64,000 nt of DNA from Cystobacter fuscus DSM 2262. GTDB lineage: Bacteria; Myxococcota; Myxococcia; Myxococcales; Myxococcaceae. Shown piece by piece: positions 27,899 through 36,289 of the stretch (the stretch's first letter is position 1; every line of letters starts with the position of its first letter). The position numbers and the translations under genes are program-made. The notes beneath the pieces were generated by a model. That model was not told where the DNA came from. It did no database searches and saw only the letters and a list, made by a program, of their open reading frames with translations. Where the stretch lies: the NCBI RefSeq assembly GCF_000335475.2, contig NZ_ANAH02000018.1, forward strand, positions 1 to 64,000, in the 5' to 3' direction.

Positions 27899-28975
27899 AT
27901 GTCCATCCAGCGCTTGCGCCTCACGGAGTTCAGCGTCTTCGAGAAGGCGGAGTTCGAATTCTGCCCGGGTATCAATGTCATCATTGGTGCCAACTCCACG
28001 GGCAAATCGCACTTGATGAAGCTGCTGTACGCGGGCCACCGGGTGGCGGAAGGTGCCGTGGCTGCCAGGCCGCCTCTGACCGACGAGGTTTTCAATCACC
28101 AGTTGGCGGAAAAACTCGCGGGCGTCTTCAAGCCGGAGGAGGGTGCAATCGGCCGGTTGCGGAACCGGCGGCTCGGGCGTGGACGCGCGGAGGTAGCCAT
28201 TGAGACGAACGAGGGCACGCTTTCCTTTGGGTTGAGTTCGCTCGGCAAGCTGACCGTGCAGGAGCGAAGCTGGGCTCCAGCCACTCCCGCTGTCTTCCTG
28301 CCCTCGCGAGAAGTTCTGGCGATGTACGAGGGTTTCGTCGCGGCTTACGAAGCCCGTGAACTCTCGTTCGATGAGACCTACTACGACACGTGCAAGGCAC
28401 TCGCGGCCTCGCAGCTGCGGGGACCCCGGGGGACGCGCGCCGCCGAGTTGCTCGGACCCATCCTGGCCGCGTTGGGTGGAGGCGTGCGGCTCATGGGCAA
28501 TCGCTTCTATGTCATCCAGGAGAATGGAACATTCGAAGCGCATCTGGTCGCGGAGGGACTTCGCAAGATCGCGAGCGTGGCGCATCTGATCGCCAACGGC
28601 TCTCTGGTGGAGAACGGACTTCTGCTGTGGGACGAACCGGAGGCGAACCTCAATCCGCGGCTCATCTCGCAAGTGGTGGAGTTCCTCCAAGCCTTCGCGC
28701 GTCGCGGTGTCCAGGTCTTCCTCGCCAGCCATGACTACTTGCTGACGCAGAAGTTGTCTCTCGTGGCCGAGCACCCGAGTCAACAGGACGCGGTTGCCAT
28801 GAAGTTCTTCAGCCTCTTCCGAGAGGGCAATGCCGTGCAAGTGGAGAGTGCTCCGACACTCGCTGGGTTGGAGCGCAATCCCATCCTCCAGGAGTTCGCG
28901 CGTCACTACGACGCCGAGGCCAATGCTTTCGCCCAATCCGCGGAGGTCATGACGCCGGAGGAGCCGACGGAATGA
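27899..28975 (+). CDS. AAA/SMC-like ATPase (candidate defence ATPase)
   Basis: ATPase of 358 residues of the RecF/OLD/SMC-like ABC-ATPase group. Walker A is GANSTGKS (30-37) directly after an N-terminal strand pair ([19 protein letters not shown]), Walker B is [12 protein letters not shown] near 242, and the switch His is in [10 protein letters not shown]. The insert between them is short, without a long coiled coil or TOPRIM domain, unlike OLD nucleases. The stop overlaps the start of the nuclease-like gene (ATGA at 28972-28975), so the two are translationally coupled. ATPase-nuclease pairs of this kind are common in anti-phage systems; the match to a named system is not clear. Codon use looks less GC-biased than in flanking core genes. 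Confidence 0.75.
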   Translation: MSIQRLRLTEFSVFEKAEFEFCPGINVIIGANSTGKSHLMKLLYAGHRVAEGAVAARPPLTDEVFNHQLAEKLAGVFKPEEGAIGRLRNRRLGRGRAEVAIETNEGTLSFGLSSLGKLTVQERSWAPATPAVFLPSREVLAMYEGFVAAYEARELSFDETYYDTCKALAASQLRGPRGTRAAELLGPILAALGGGVRLMGNRFYVIQENGTFEAHLVAEGLRKIASVAHLIANGSLVENGLLLWDEPEANLNPRLISQVVEFLQAFARRGVQVFLASHDYLLTQKLSLVAEHPSQQDAVAMKFFSLFREGNAVQVESAPTLAGLERNPILQEFARHYDAEANAFAQSAEVMTPEEPTE

Positions 28976-29535
28976 GTCCGCCCCTCCCTATTGAAGAGGG
29001 CCGGTTGCGCTTCGAGTTCGATGCGCGGTGGCAGGACGCGGTGAAGTGGGATGACTCTCTGGCCTACCGCAAGGGAATCGGGAGCCTTCCAGACACGAAG
29101 GCGGTCGATATCCTCTGCCGTTCCAAAGGCCGCTGCGTCCTCATCGAGGTGAAGGATTTTCGGGGGCATCGAATCGAGAACAAGCCGCGGGTGGCCTCCG
29201 GTGAGTTACAGCAGGAAGTGGCCCTGAAGGTGCGTGACACCCTGGCGGGTGTCTTGGGGGCAGCGAGGCTCAACGCGGACGGTGGCTACTGGCAGCCCTA
29301 CGCCAAGGCGTTGGTCTCGAACGATGATGTGTATGTCGTGCTCTGGCTCGAGGAAGACTTCGCACCCCCCATGGGTCCCGGGACGCAGGAGCAGCGCTGG
29401 AAGACGCGCTTGTCCACGGTGCTCAACGTTCTCAAGCAACGACTGCATTGGCTGACACCGAATGTTCTCGTGACCAGTGTGCGAGAAGTAAGCAGGCTTC
29501 CGGGGGTGCAGGTGAGCAATCTCCCCCATCCGTGA
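28972..29535 (+). CDS. Small PD-(D/E)xK nuclease-like protein
   Basis: Protein of 187 residues with a probable PD-(D/E)xK nuclease core: D46 in KAVDILCR, then 12 residues on, E59 and K61 in VLIEVKDF, the spacing expected for the catalytic Asp, Glu and Lys. The remainder is a mixed alpha/beta domain (LVSNDDVYVVLWLEEDF). No known domain name could be given. The ATG overlaps the ATPase stop, implying a complex in which the ATPase controls the nuclease. No signal peptide or membrane helix. An alternative is a non-catalytic restriction-fold protein; the full set of residues supports activity but this is inference. Confidence 0.62.
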   Translation: MSPPLPIEEGRLRFEFDARWQDAVKWDDSLAYRKGIGSLPDTKAVDILCRSKGRCVLIEVKDFRGHRIENKPRVASGELQQEVALKVRDTLAGVLGAARLNADGGYWQPYAKALVSNDDVYVVLWLEEDFAPPMGPGTQEQRWKTRLSTVLNVLKQRLHWLTPNVLVTSVREVSRLPGVQVSNLPHP

Positions 29536-29600
29536 ACATCAGCGGGCGCGTCGCATTCACTTGAGACTCCTTTGGTCCCCCAGTTCGCGCAGGTGAAGCC

Positions 29601-30419
29601 ATGACGTCCCGGCGCTCTGGGTACGATCTGTACGACACACAAGAAGCGATTGGGAAACAATGGAGCGCGCATCCTGCTCCTGAACATAGACAGCTTTTGG
29701 GTCTGGCGAGAGATGCGCTCCTCTTTGTCTACGTGACTGGCCGATTGTATCACTTCGAGGAGTTCCGCAAGGGCCTCGTGACTGGCTCTCGCCCGCCACC
29801 CGACTCCTTCGAACCACGTCGAAGTGACTTCGCGAATCTCGAGGAGCGACTGAACAGCACGAGGGAGTTCCTCACGAAGCTCCGCGACGAGGCCGACTCC
29901 ACCAGGGAGAAGGAGGTGCTCCAGGTTGTCGTGGACATCCTCCAGTTCATCTCCTCGACCGGGCAGCACCTGTCACTCAGTGAGTACCTCGAACACCTCG
30001 CGGCGGATGCGCCTCCGTATGCCATTGCCTCGTTCGCGACGAAGGAGGAGGCGGAAGCGTGGTTGGGACATCATCCCAATCCTCCTGATTTCGCCCATGT
30101 GCTGATCGCGAACACCTATCACGACGTGGTGTATGACCGCGAAGCGAACTTCCGTCGCCTGCCACGCTCTCGCATGCTCGAATACCACCTCGCCAGGCTG
30201 AAGCGGAGGGCACCACCTGCCGCCGTCGCGTCCTTCGTCACTCTCGAGGAAGCAGAGGCATGGCTGAAGGCGCAACCCGAGCCCGCCAGATGGGCGTGGG
30301 TGTCCATCGCGGGTGAGCCCTACCTCGCGGTGTATCACCCCAACATCAACCACCGAGCCCTCTACCCGCTCTCCATGTCCGAGGGTTACGAGGTGGGGCC
30401 CGACGAACCAGAGAACTGA
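29601..30419 (+). CDS. Hypothetical protein with tandem 'EEAEAWL' repeat
   Basis: Unrecognised cytoplasmic protein of 272 residues. The N-terminal half is helical. The second half has two copies of a roughly 50-residue module, starting near residues 136 and 207: AIASFATKEEAEAWLGHHPN then AHVLIANTYHDVVYDREANF, and AVASFVTLEEAEAWLKAQPE then AWVSIAGEPYLAVYHPNINH. Each module looks like a helix, then a strand pair, with a conserved Tyr and Asn. It starts 65 bases after the nuclease-like gene on the same strand, so it may be a third member of that cluster, but no overlap ties it to the pair. Function unknown. Confidence 0.65.
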   Translation: MTSRRSGYDLYDTQEAIGKQWSAHPAPEHRQLLGLARDALLFVYVTGRLYHFEEFRKGLVTGSRPPPDSFEPRRSDFANLEERLNSTREFLTKLRDEADSTREKEVLQVVVDILQFISSTGQHLSLSEYLEHLAADAPPYAIASFATKEEAEAWLGHHPNPPDFAHVLIANTYHDVVYDREANFRRLPRSRMLEYHLARLKRRAPPAAVASFVTLEEAEAWLKAQPEPARWAWVSIAGEPYLAVYHPNINHRALYPLSMSEGYEVGPDEPEN

Positions 30420-30609
30420 TTCACACCACCGCGGGCTCCAGCAGGCGCCGGACCTCACAGTCCAGGCGAGGTGCCCACATAGAGGATTACCGCAGCGAGG
30501 CCCGCGATGACGTTACCCGTCCACGCCGGGTTTCGTTCTCGCTCAAGTCCCCGTTTCGAAACCTTTGATACCCTCTCCGGCTCACTCCGTCCTGGGCGCC
30601 GTGCCCTGG

Positions 30610-31557
30610 CTATGGCTTCTCGCTGTCGAGGTGGGCCATGTGCGCGGCCGGGTACCGAGTGCCCGCGATGGCGCCACGCGGTGCAACCTTCTCGATCTGG
30701 GCAATCTGGTCCGCGGTCAACGGCTTCGCGGCGAGCGCCTCATTGAGCTGCTCCAGGGTCCGCATGCCCAGCGTCGGCGTGAACTTCGGCTCCTTGCCGA
30801 GCACGTACCCGATGGCCAGTTGCCCGGGCGACATGCCCCACTTCTTCGCGAGCTCCTGCAGCCCCGCGACCAGCCTGGCGTTCGCCGCGGCGTTGTCCCC
30901 ACTGAAGCGTGGCATGTGGGCGCGCGCGTCTCCCGGTTTGATCGGGCTCGCCGAGAGCAGGCCGCGTGACAGCGCGCCGTAGAGCGTCGCGCCGATGCCC
31001 AGTTCATGCAGGACCGGGAAGATGGCGTCCTCGGGGTTGCGGCTGGCAATGGAGTACTCAATCTGCAGGTCGGCGATCGGATGCACCTTCGCCGCGCGGC
31101 GGATGGTCTCCGGGCCTACCTCGGACAGGCCGATCTTCCGGACGTAGCCGGCCTTCACCAGGTCCGCGATGGCGCCGACGGTGTCCTCGATGGGCACCGC
31201 GGGGTCCAGGCGCGCTGGGCGATAGACGTCGACGTGGTCGGTGCCGAGCCGCATCAGCGAGTAGGTCAGGAAGTTCTTCACCGCGACGGGCCGTGTGTCG
31301 ACACCCACGGCGGCGCCGTCGGGCCCACGCATCATGCCGAACTTCACGGAGAGCTGGACCTTGTCCCGGCGGCCCGCGATGGCCTTGCCAATGAGCAGCT
31401 CATTGTGTCCGGAGGCGTAGAAGTCACCGGTGTCGAGGAAGGTGATGCCGTGCTCGATGGCGGCGTGGATGACGGCGATGCTCTTCGCGTCGTCCGTCTT
31501 GCCGTACACACCAGACATTCCCATACAGCCCAAGGCGATTTTCTGTTTTTCGTTCAT
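30610..31557 (-). CDS. Aldo/keto reductase lacking the active-site His
   Basis: Aldo/keto reductase of 315 residues. The catalytic Asp and Tyr (FLDTGDFY) and Lys (LSVKFGMM) are present, and the stretch AVPIEDTVGAIADLV plus IGLSEVG are typical of the AKR13/YakC-like group. Where most members have a His in the segment before DPxVPIEDTV, this protein reads VYRPARLDP, so the fourth residue of the tetrad is Ala. A subfamily with this change exists and is probably active or altered in specificity; that is family knowledge, not shown here. It is transcribed divergently from an AraC regulator across a 16-bp inverted repeat, so it is probably that regulator's target. Confidence 0.87.
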   Translation of the reverse strand: MNEKQKIALGCMGMSGVYGKTDDAKSIAVIHAAIEHGITFLDTGDFYASGHNELLIGKAIAGRRDKVQLSVKFGMMRGPDGAAVGVDTRPVAVKNFLTYSLMRLGTDHVDVYRPARLDPAVPIEDTVGAIADLVKAGYVRKIGLSEVGPETIRRAAKVHPIADLQIEYSIASRNPEDAIFPVLHELGIGATLYGALSRGLLSASPIKPGDARAHMPRFSGDNAAANARLVAGLQELAKKWGMSPGQLAIGYVLGKEPKFTPTLGMRTLEQLNEALAAKPLTADQIAQIEKVAPRGAIAGTRYPAAHMAHLDSEKP

Positions 31558-31589
31558 GGCTCGTATCTACGCGGGCGCGGCGCCCGGTT

Positions 31590-31632
31590 CTTGGCGTTTC
31601 TTGGCACGGACGCCGCGCCAAGAAACGCCAAG
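31590..31632. promoter_or_regulatory. 16-bp perfect inverted repeat between AKR and AraC genes
   Basis: CTTGGCGTTTCTTGGC at 31590-31605 and its exact complement GCCAAGAAACGCCAAG at 31617-31632 are separated by 11 bases. Each arm itself holds TTGGC twice at a spacing of 10 bases, so four half-sites lie on one face of the helix. The site sits 33 bases before each of the two divergent start codons and is a likely operator for the AraC-type regulator. Confidence 0.7.
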
Positions 31633-31664
31633 TGCTCGAGCCTTCGCCACGCTACACTGAGCCG

Positions 31665-32471
31665 ATGGAGAGCTTCACCGAGCTTCCCGTTGCGCTTCCA
31701 TGTCTGCGCGTGGCGCGCGGCACGACCACCTCGCTGCACACCGGCATCAAGGAACACTGGGGCATCGGGCGCATCGACGAGGGCGACACCGAGTGGTGGG
31801 GCAGCGGGCGCGTCCGGCGCTCGGTGCCCGGGTGCATCCTCCTGAAGCAGCCGGGCGACGTGGTGCGCCACCTGTTGCATCGCGGGCCCACGGTCTTCAC
31901 CGCCGTCACCTTGCCGACAGACGAAGTGGTCCGGGTCATTCGCGAGGGAGAGGCCGTGGTGACGCCACAGTTCGAGCCCGGCGACCCACGGGCCGCGCCC
32001 TTCCATCGGCTGCTCGACGCGGCCTGTTCCGGCGAGGACCGCTTCACGCTGGAGGTGGCGCTCGCGGAGGCCCTCCAGGCGCTGGTGGCGACCCGTGGCG
32101 TGCGGTCGGACCACTCGCGCCCCGTGCGACGCGCGCTGGCGTTCATCCGCGAGCGGCTCGAGGAGTCGATCTCCCTGGAGGAACTCGCGACGCACGTGGA
32201 CCTCGACAAGTTCCATCTGTGCCGAGCCTTCCGCGCGCAGGTCGGGATGCCTCCGCACGCGTACCTCACGCATCTCCGCGTCGCCCGTGCGAAGGAGTTG
32301 CTCACCCGCGGCGTGAGGCCCTCCGAGCTCGCGCCATTGGTCGGCTTCTACGACCAGGCGCAGCTGACGCGGCACTTCCGGCGGCTCGTGGGGACGACGC
32401 CCGCGCGGTACGTGAAGTCTCCGGGTGACCCGCGGTTCCGCGGCGTGCTTCGGCCTTCTCCTCAGCCGTAG
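31665..32471 (+). CDS. AraC-family transcriptional regulator
   Basis: DNA-binding regulator of 268 residues. The N-terminal ligand domain (about 1-155) resembles the AraC-type cupin region (HWGIGRIDEGDTEWWGSGRV). The C-terminal 100 residues hold the two helix-turn-helix motifs, ISLEELATHVDLDKFHLCRA and the second ending VGFYDQAQLTRHFRRLVGTT. Start at the ATG at 31665 is preferred; an earlier frame start would fall inside the operator-like inverted repeat. It is divergent from the aldo/keto reductase and its last ten bases overlap the convergent LysR gene at 32462. It probably controls the reductase and itself. Confidence 0.87.
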   Translation: MESFTELPVALPCLRVARGTTTSLHTGIKEHWGIGRIDEGDTEWWGSGRVRRSVPGCILLKQPGDVVRHLLHRGPTVFTAVTLPTDEVVRVIREGEAVVTPQFEPGDPRAAPFHRLLDAACSGEDRFTLEVALAEALQALVATRGVRSDHSRPVRRALAFIRERLEESISLEELATHVDLDKFHLCRAFRAQVGMPPHAYLTHLRVARAKELLTRGVRPSELAPLVGFYDQAQLTRHFRRLVGTTPARYVKSPGDPRFRGVLRPSPQP

Positions 32472-33439
32472 ACGTCCACGCCGCCTTGAGCCGCGGGTAG
32501 GTCGCGGCGAGTGCAGGTGTTGAGCATGAAGTCACGAAACGCGCGAATCCTGCTGGGGACCAGCGGAGTGGCCGGGTGCAGCAGGTACAAGGACAGCCCG
32601 AGGTCCACGTCCTGGTCGGGCAGGACCCGGACGAGACTTCCCTGAGAAAGTCCGGCATCGGCCATGGCGAGGGGCAGCAGGGCGATTCCCGCCCCCGCCA
32701 ACGCCAGGGAGCAGAGAAACGCACCATCCTCGGCCACCACGCTCGGCGTGAGGTGGAGGCCCAGCGCGCTGGTGTCGTGACGCATCATCAGGACATGATG
32801 GGCCGTGAGGTCCGTCAACTGGCGCGGATTCCCCGCCCGGGTGAGGTACGCCGGAGCGGCGACAAAGCCCAGCCGCACGTCGAACAGCCGGTGGGCGATC
32901 AGCGAGGAGTCGCGCGGCGCCGGGCTCAATCGCAGCGCGATGTCCAGTTGATGGGCAGCGAAATCCAGCTCCTGGTCGGTCAACAGCAGTTCCAGCGACA
33001 CCTCCGGATGGGTCTCGCCAAAGCGCGCGAACGCCGGGGCGAGCAGTGTGTTGGCGATGTCAGGCGGCGCGGTGAGGCGGATCCGCCCCCGCGGGTGCCC
33101 TCGTGCCTCGTGGAGCGCGCTCGTCGCGTTGTCGAGCAACTCGAGTGCCTGCCCGACGCGCCTCCGGTAGAGGACGCCATCCTCCGTGGGCTGCACGAGC
33201 CGCGGGCTGCGACGGACCAGGGCCACCTGGAGGTGTGATTCCAGGCGGGCGAGTCTTCGGCTCACCGAGCCCTTGGTCTCGCCGAGCAGTCGCGCCGCGG
33301 CGGTGAGTGAGCCGTGATCCACGACCAGACAAAAGGCCTGCAGGTCACGCAGGTCCGCTGAAGAGGTTGCCGGGAGGACAACCTTGGGTTGCGTTTTCTC
33401 TGTCTTGTTAATCATTGGGGGGCACGGTACCTGAATCAT
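32462..33439 (-). CDS. LysR-family transcriptional regulator
   Basis: LysR-type regulator of up to 325 residues. The N-terminal helix-turn-helix reads DLQAFCLVVDHGSLTAAARL then LGETKGSVSRRLARLE; the effector domain follows (about 115-325) with the usual DIALRL and LAMADAGL-type segments. The start is uncertain: the first Met (33439) and a second (33415) precede 25-30 residues that are not part of the usual domain. The divergent dioxygenase ATG lies only 14-38 bases away, so the two promoters must overlap, and the LysR protein is likely to control the dioxygenase gene. Ligand unknown. Confidence 0.87.
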   Translation of the reverse strand: MIQVPCPPMINKTEKTQPKVVLPATSSADLRDLQAFCLVVDHGSLTAAARLLGETKGSVSRRLARLESHLQVALVRRSPRLVQPTEDGVLYRRRVGQALELLDNATSALHEARGHPRGRIRLTAPPDIANTLLAPAFARFGETHPEVSLELLLTDQELDFAAHQLDIALRLSPAPRDSSLIAHRLFDVRLGFVAAPAYLTRAGNPRQLTDLTAHHVLMMRHDTSALGLHLTPSVVAEDGAFLCSLALAGAGIALLPLAMADAGLSQGSLVRVLPDQDVDLGLSLYLLHPATPLVPSRIRAFRDFMLNTCTRRDLPAAQGGVDVYG

Positions 33440-33453
33440 CCAGGAGGCTCTCG

Positions 33454-34353
33454 ATGAGCACGAAGACGAACAGCATGACGCGCCGGGGTCTGCTCGGCGC
33501 GATGGGTCTGGCGGTGGTGGCGCTTCCCCTTCCCCACGTCCTGGCGTGGGCGAAGCCTTCCGCGAAGAAGGTGAGCAAGGGGTGGGCCACGGGAGGCACC
33601 GCCGCGATGACCGGCGCCAGCGCCTACCCCAATCCCTTCACTTCCGAGGGGGGAGCGGTGTGCAGGCTGACATGTGAGCAGGTCGTCGGCCCTTGCCATG
33701 GAAGCACGCAGGTGCGCAAGGATATCAGCGAGGGTCATGGGGGGCTGCCCGTGCGGCTCGCGTTCCGGGTACTGGATGAGAACTGCAAGCCCGTTCCAGG
33801 GGCGAGCGTGGACATCTGGCATGCTGGACCCGAAGGCGTCTATTCGGGTGATGACCAGCACCCGCTCTGCAATGCCGATGACGAGAAGGCGCGAGCCGCG
33901 CATTGGTTTCGGGGCGTGCAGACGACGAATGATGAGGGCCGGGTGGATTTCAATACCTGCTTTCCGGGCTGGTACCCGAGCCGGACCGTGCATATCCATT
34001 TCACCATCAAGGTCGCGGGGACCGAGAGCGTGACGTCGCAACTCTACTTCGAGGACTCGCTCAACGACGACATCCTGAGCACCCAGCCGCTCTACAACAC
34101 ACGCGGTGCGCGCGACACCCGCAACTCCGCCGACAAGGTGGCGGCGCCCGACAAACAGGGAGACTTCCTCCTCCAGACCCGGAAGATGCCGGATGGGGCG
34201 CTGCTGGCTTGGAAGACCTTCATCGTCCGCTCCTCGGCGGGCACGCCCTTGTGCGACGCCCACAGCGAGCAGATCAAGGCGTTGATCAAGTCGGGCGTCA
34301 ATCCCGCGGACCCGAACACCTTTCCCTCCGAGATCCTCCCCCCGAAGAAGTGA
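33454..34353 (+). CDS. Tat-exported intradiol ring-cleavage dioxygenase
   Basis: Protein of 299 residues. The ATG at 33454 follows AGGAGG at 33442-33447. The N-terminus has a twin-arginine motif (TRRGLLGAMGLAVVALPLP), so it is probably exported folded. The catalytic domain has DIWHAGPEGVYSG (a Tyr iron ligand), PGWYPSRTVHIHFTI (second Tyr and two His), typical of intradiol dioxygenases that open catechol-type rings with Fe(III). Secreted members in other bacteria act on lignin-like or aromatic substrates. It is divergent from the LysR gene, its likely regulator. Substrate is not known. Confidence 0.85.
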   Translation: MSTKTNSMTRRGLLGAMGLAVVALPLPHVLAWAKPSAKKVSKGWATGGTAAMTGASAYPNPFTSEGGAVCRLTCEQVVGPCHGSTQVRKDISEGHGGLPVRLAFRVLDENCKPVPGASVDIWHAGPEGVYSGDDQHPLCNADDEKARAAHWFRGVQTTNDEGRVDFNTCFPGWYPSRTVHIHFTIKVAGTESVTSQLYFEDSLNDDILSTQPLYNTRGARDTRNSADKVAAPDKQGDFLLQTRKMPDGALLAWKTFIVRSSAGTPLCDAHSEQIKALIKSGVNPADPNTFPSEILPPKK

Positions 34354-34493
34354 GGTGAGCGGGTCCGGAGCCGGGTCATACAAGCGGATCGCCTGGTGAG
34401 CGCTGGCCTTCCGCGATGCTCCGGCTGCGGTCGCGGAGAGGGTGAACGGCATGCCGCCGCGCACCCTGCGTTGCCGCGGCCGTCGCCGCCTCT

Positions 34494-35111
34494 TCAGCTC
34501 GAGGCGGCGCGCTCGATGTCGGGGTTGATTCTGGCCAGGAACCCGTCCATCGTCTCCTTGCCCATATCGACCACCTTCGCGCCCCCGCCCGCGACAATCG
34601 TCACGTCGGTGATGCCGATCACGTTCAGGATCAGGCGCAAATACTGCGTCGCGATATCACGATCCCGTATCGGCGACCCTTCGGTATACACGCCGCCCGA
34701 GGCGAGCAGCACCGTCGCCTTCTTGCCCATGACGAGGCCTTGCCCGTCGTAGCCAAGTGTCAACCCCTTGCGCACGATGTGATCAATCCACGCCTTCAAG
34801 GCCGCCGGCACGTTGTAATTGTAGACCGGCGTGGCGACGACGAGGTGGTCGGCGGCGAGCAACTCGGCGACGAGCTCGTCCGACAGTTGGAGCGCTTCCT
34901 TCATCGCGAGGGAGTGCTGCTCGGGCGGCGTGAAATAGGCATGAAGCCAGGGCGCGGTGACGAACGGGAGCTGGGTCTCCATGAGGTCGCGTTCGACCAC
35001 TTCGCCTCCCGGATGCGCGGCTCGCCAGTCGGCGATGAAGCGGCGGGTCATGTTGCGCGAGATTGAATGAGTGCCGCGCGGACTGGTCTCGACAACGAGA
35101 AGCTTGGACAT
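34494..35111 (-). CDS. azoR: FMN-dependent NADH-azoreductase / quinone reductase
   Basis: Flavoprotein of 205 residues of the AzoR family, which uses FMN and NADH to reduce azo dyes and, physiologically, quinones. It opens with the FMN-phosphate loop [18 protein letters not shown] and contains the characteristic [20 protein letters not shown] and a glycine-rich [13 protein letters not shown] segment. Length matches E. coli AzoR closely. It is divergent from the LysR gene at 35273, with two ATCATGAT palindromes in the gap. The adjacent dioxygenase and reductase suggest a shared role with aromatic or quinone compounds. Confidence 0.92.
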   Translation of the reverse strand: MSKLLVVETSPRGTHSISRNMTRRFIADWRAAHPGGEVVERDLMETQLPFVTAPWLHAYFTPPEQHSLAMKEALQLSDELVAELLAADHLVVATPVYNYNVPAALKAWIDHIVRKGLTLGYDGQGLVMGKKATVLLASGGVYTEGSPIRDRDIATQYLRLILNVIGITDVTIVAGGGAKVVDMGKETMDGFLARINPDIERAASS

Positions 35112-35237
35112 CAGAGGTCTCCTTGCAAAAGGGGCAGCTTGAAAAGGAAAAAGCAGGGCCCGCCGCCGTGACTGATGAAGCAGGTCGGTTGCATGTCGCC
35201 AATCTAGGCGCCGCCTCTCCCTTGCGGGAGTGATGAA

Positions 35238-35277
35238 ATCATGATGAACTCCATCGGCCGGGACGATGGATCATGAT
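35238..35277. promoter_or_regulatory. Paired ATCATGAT palindromes before LysR start
   Basis: The eight-base palindrome ATCATGAT occurs at 35238-35245 and 35270-35277, 32 bases apart (three helical turns); the second includes the LysR ATG at 35273. They may be binding half-sites for the LysR protein or another regulator in the azoR-lysR intergenic region. Short motif, so chance is possible. Confidence 0.35.
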
Positions 35278-36208
35278 GGGTAACCTCTCGCTGGATCAAC
35301 TGCGCGTCCTCGTGACGATCGCCGACACGGGCAGCTTTTCCGCGGCCGGTCGCAAACTCAGTCGTGCGCAATCGGCGATCAGCCAGGCCGTGGCGACGCT
35401 CGAGGGCCTTCAGGGGGTTGTGCTCTTCGACCGGAGCGGTCACCGGCCACAGTTGACGGAGGTCGGGCGCGTGCTCGTCGAGCAGGCGCGACTGGTTCTG
35501 GCGAGCGCGGCCCGGTTCGAAGCGGTGGCGGCGAGCACGCGCGCGGGGCTGGAGCCCGAGCTCGCGCTCGCGATCGATCCCTTCGTGCCGACGGCGCCAT
35601 TGATTGACAGCCTTCGCGCGCTCGGCGACACCTTTCCCGCGCTTCCGGTCAGCTTCTCGACCGAGGGACTCGGAGGCTCGCTGCGACGCCTGCGCAACGG
35701 GTCGGCCGCGCTGGCGATCTGCCTGCTCCTGCCCACCGTCCCCGACGACATCGCCGCCTACCCGCTGCTTCGTATTGGATTGCAAGCCGTGGTGGCGCCC
35801 ACTCATCCGCTCGCCGCGCTCGGACGGCCGGCGACGCGGGGCGACCTGGAGCCGCACGTCCAACTGGTGCTGTCGGAACCGGTGGACTCCGGTGGCGCGA
35901 ATTACGGACTCTTGAGCGCCAGGCTCTGGCGCTTCGTCGATCTCGGGCGGCGTCTCGACTTCCTGCTGGCCGGCCTCGGCTGGTGTCGGATGCCCGAGCA
36001 TCTCGTCGCCGGACCGATCGCCGCGGGACAATTGATACCGCTCCAGATCGACGAGGATTCGACCCCAGGCGGCACGCTGACCATCTATGCGGCCCACAGG
36101 CGTGACCGCGTGCTGGGTGCCGCCGGTCGGTGGTTGCTCGATGAGTTGCGGCGCCGCCTGTCATCCGCTGAGCCCTCCGCACCGGCCCCCACGAAGCGCA
36201 TGAAATGA
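35273..36208 (+). CDS. LysR-family transcriptional regulator
   Basis: LysR-type regulator of 311 residues. The helix-turn-helix region is LDQLRVLVTIADTGSFSAAG followed by RKLSRAQSAISQAVATLE. The effector-binding domain follows from about residue 95 (LALAIDPFVPTAPLIDSL) to the end. Two possible starts one codon apart (MMGN). It is transcribed divergently from azoR, so azoR is the likely target. A perfect hairpin (36218-36248) lies just after the stop. Residues that bind the effector cannot be told from sequence. Confidence 0.88.
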   Translation: MMGNLSLDQLRVLVTIADTGSFSAAGRKLSRAQSAISQAVATLEGLQGVVLFDRSGHRPQLTEVGRVLVEQARLVLASAARFEAVAASTRAGLEPELALAIDPFVPTAPLIDSLRALGDTFPALPVSFSTEGLGGSLRRLRNGSAALAICLLLPTVPDDIAAYPLLRIGLQAVVAPTHPLAALGRPATRGDLEPHVQLVLSEPVDSGGANYGLLSARLWRFVDLGRRLDFLLAGLGWCRMPEHLVAGPIAAGQLIPLQIDEDSTPGGTLTIYAAHRRDRVLGAAGRWLLDELRRRLSSAEPSAPAPTKRMK

Positions 36209-36217
36209 GCCCCTCAC

Positions 36218-36248
36218 GCCGCCCCCTCCCGAGAGGAGAGGGGGCGGC
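36218..36248. terminator. Bidirectional GC hairpin between convergent genes
   Basis: GCCGCCCCCTC at 36218-36228 and GAGGGGGCGGC at 36238-36248 form a perfect 11-base stem with a nine-base loop, between the stops of the LysR gene (36208) and the DUF4082 gene (36290). Neither side has a clear T run, but the placement fits a shared terminator. Confidence 0.55.
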
Positions 36249-36289
36249 GGCGCCACCCTCAGCCCCCGAGGAGCGGAGTGGACCGCGAC

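Noticed and set aside
25054-28095. 1013-codon minus-strand frame opposite the RDD and ATP-grasp genes
   Set aside because: Antisense shadow; composition is Leu/Arg/His/Gly-rich without motifs, whereas the plus-strand genes carry intact ATP-grasp signatures.
27899-29535. Naming the ATPase pair as Gabija, PARIS, OLD or Septu
   Set aside because: No TOPRIM, helicase or HNH motif seen; the match would be guesswork without profile searches.
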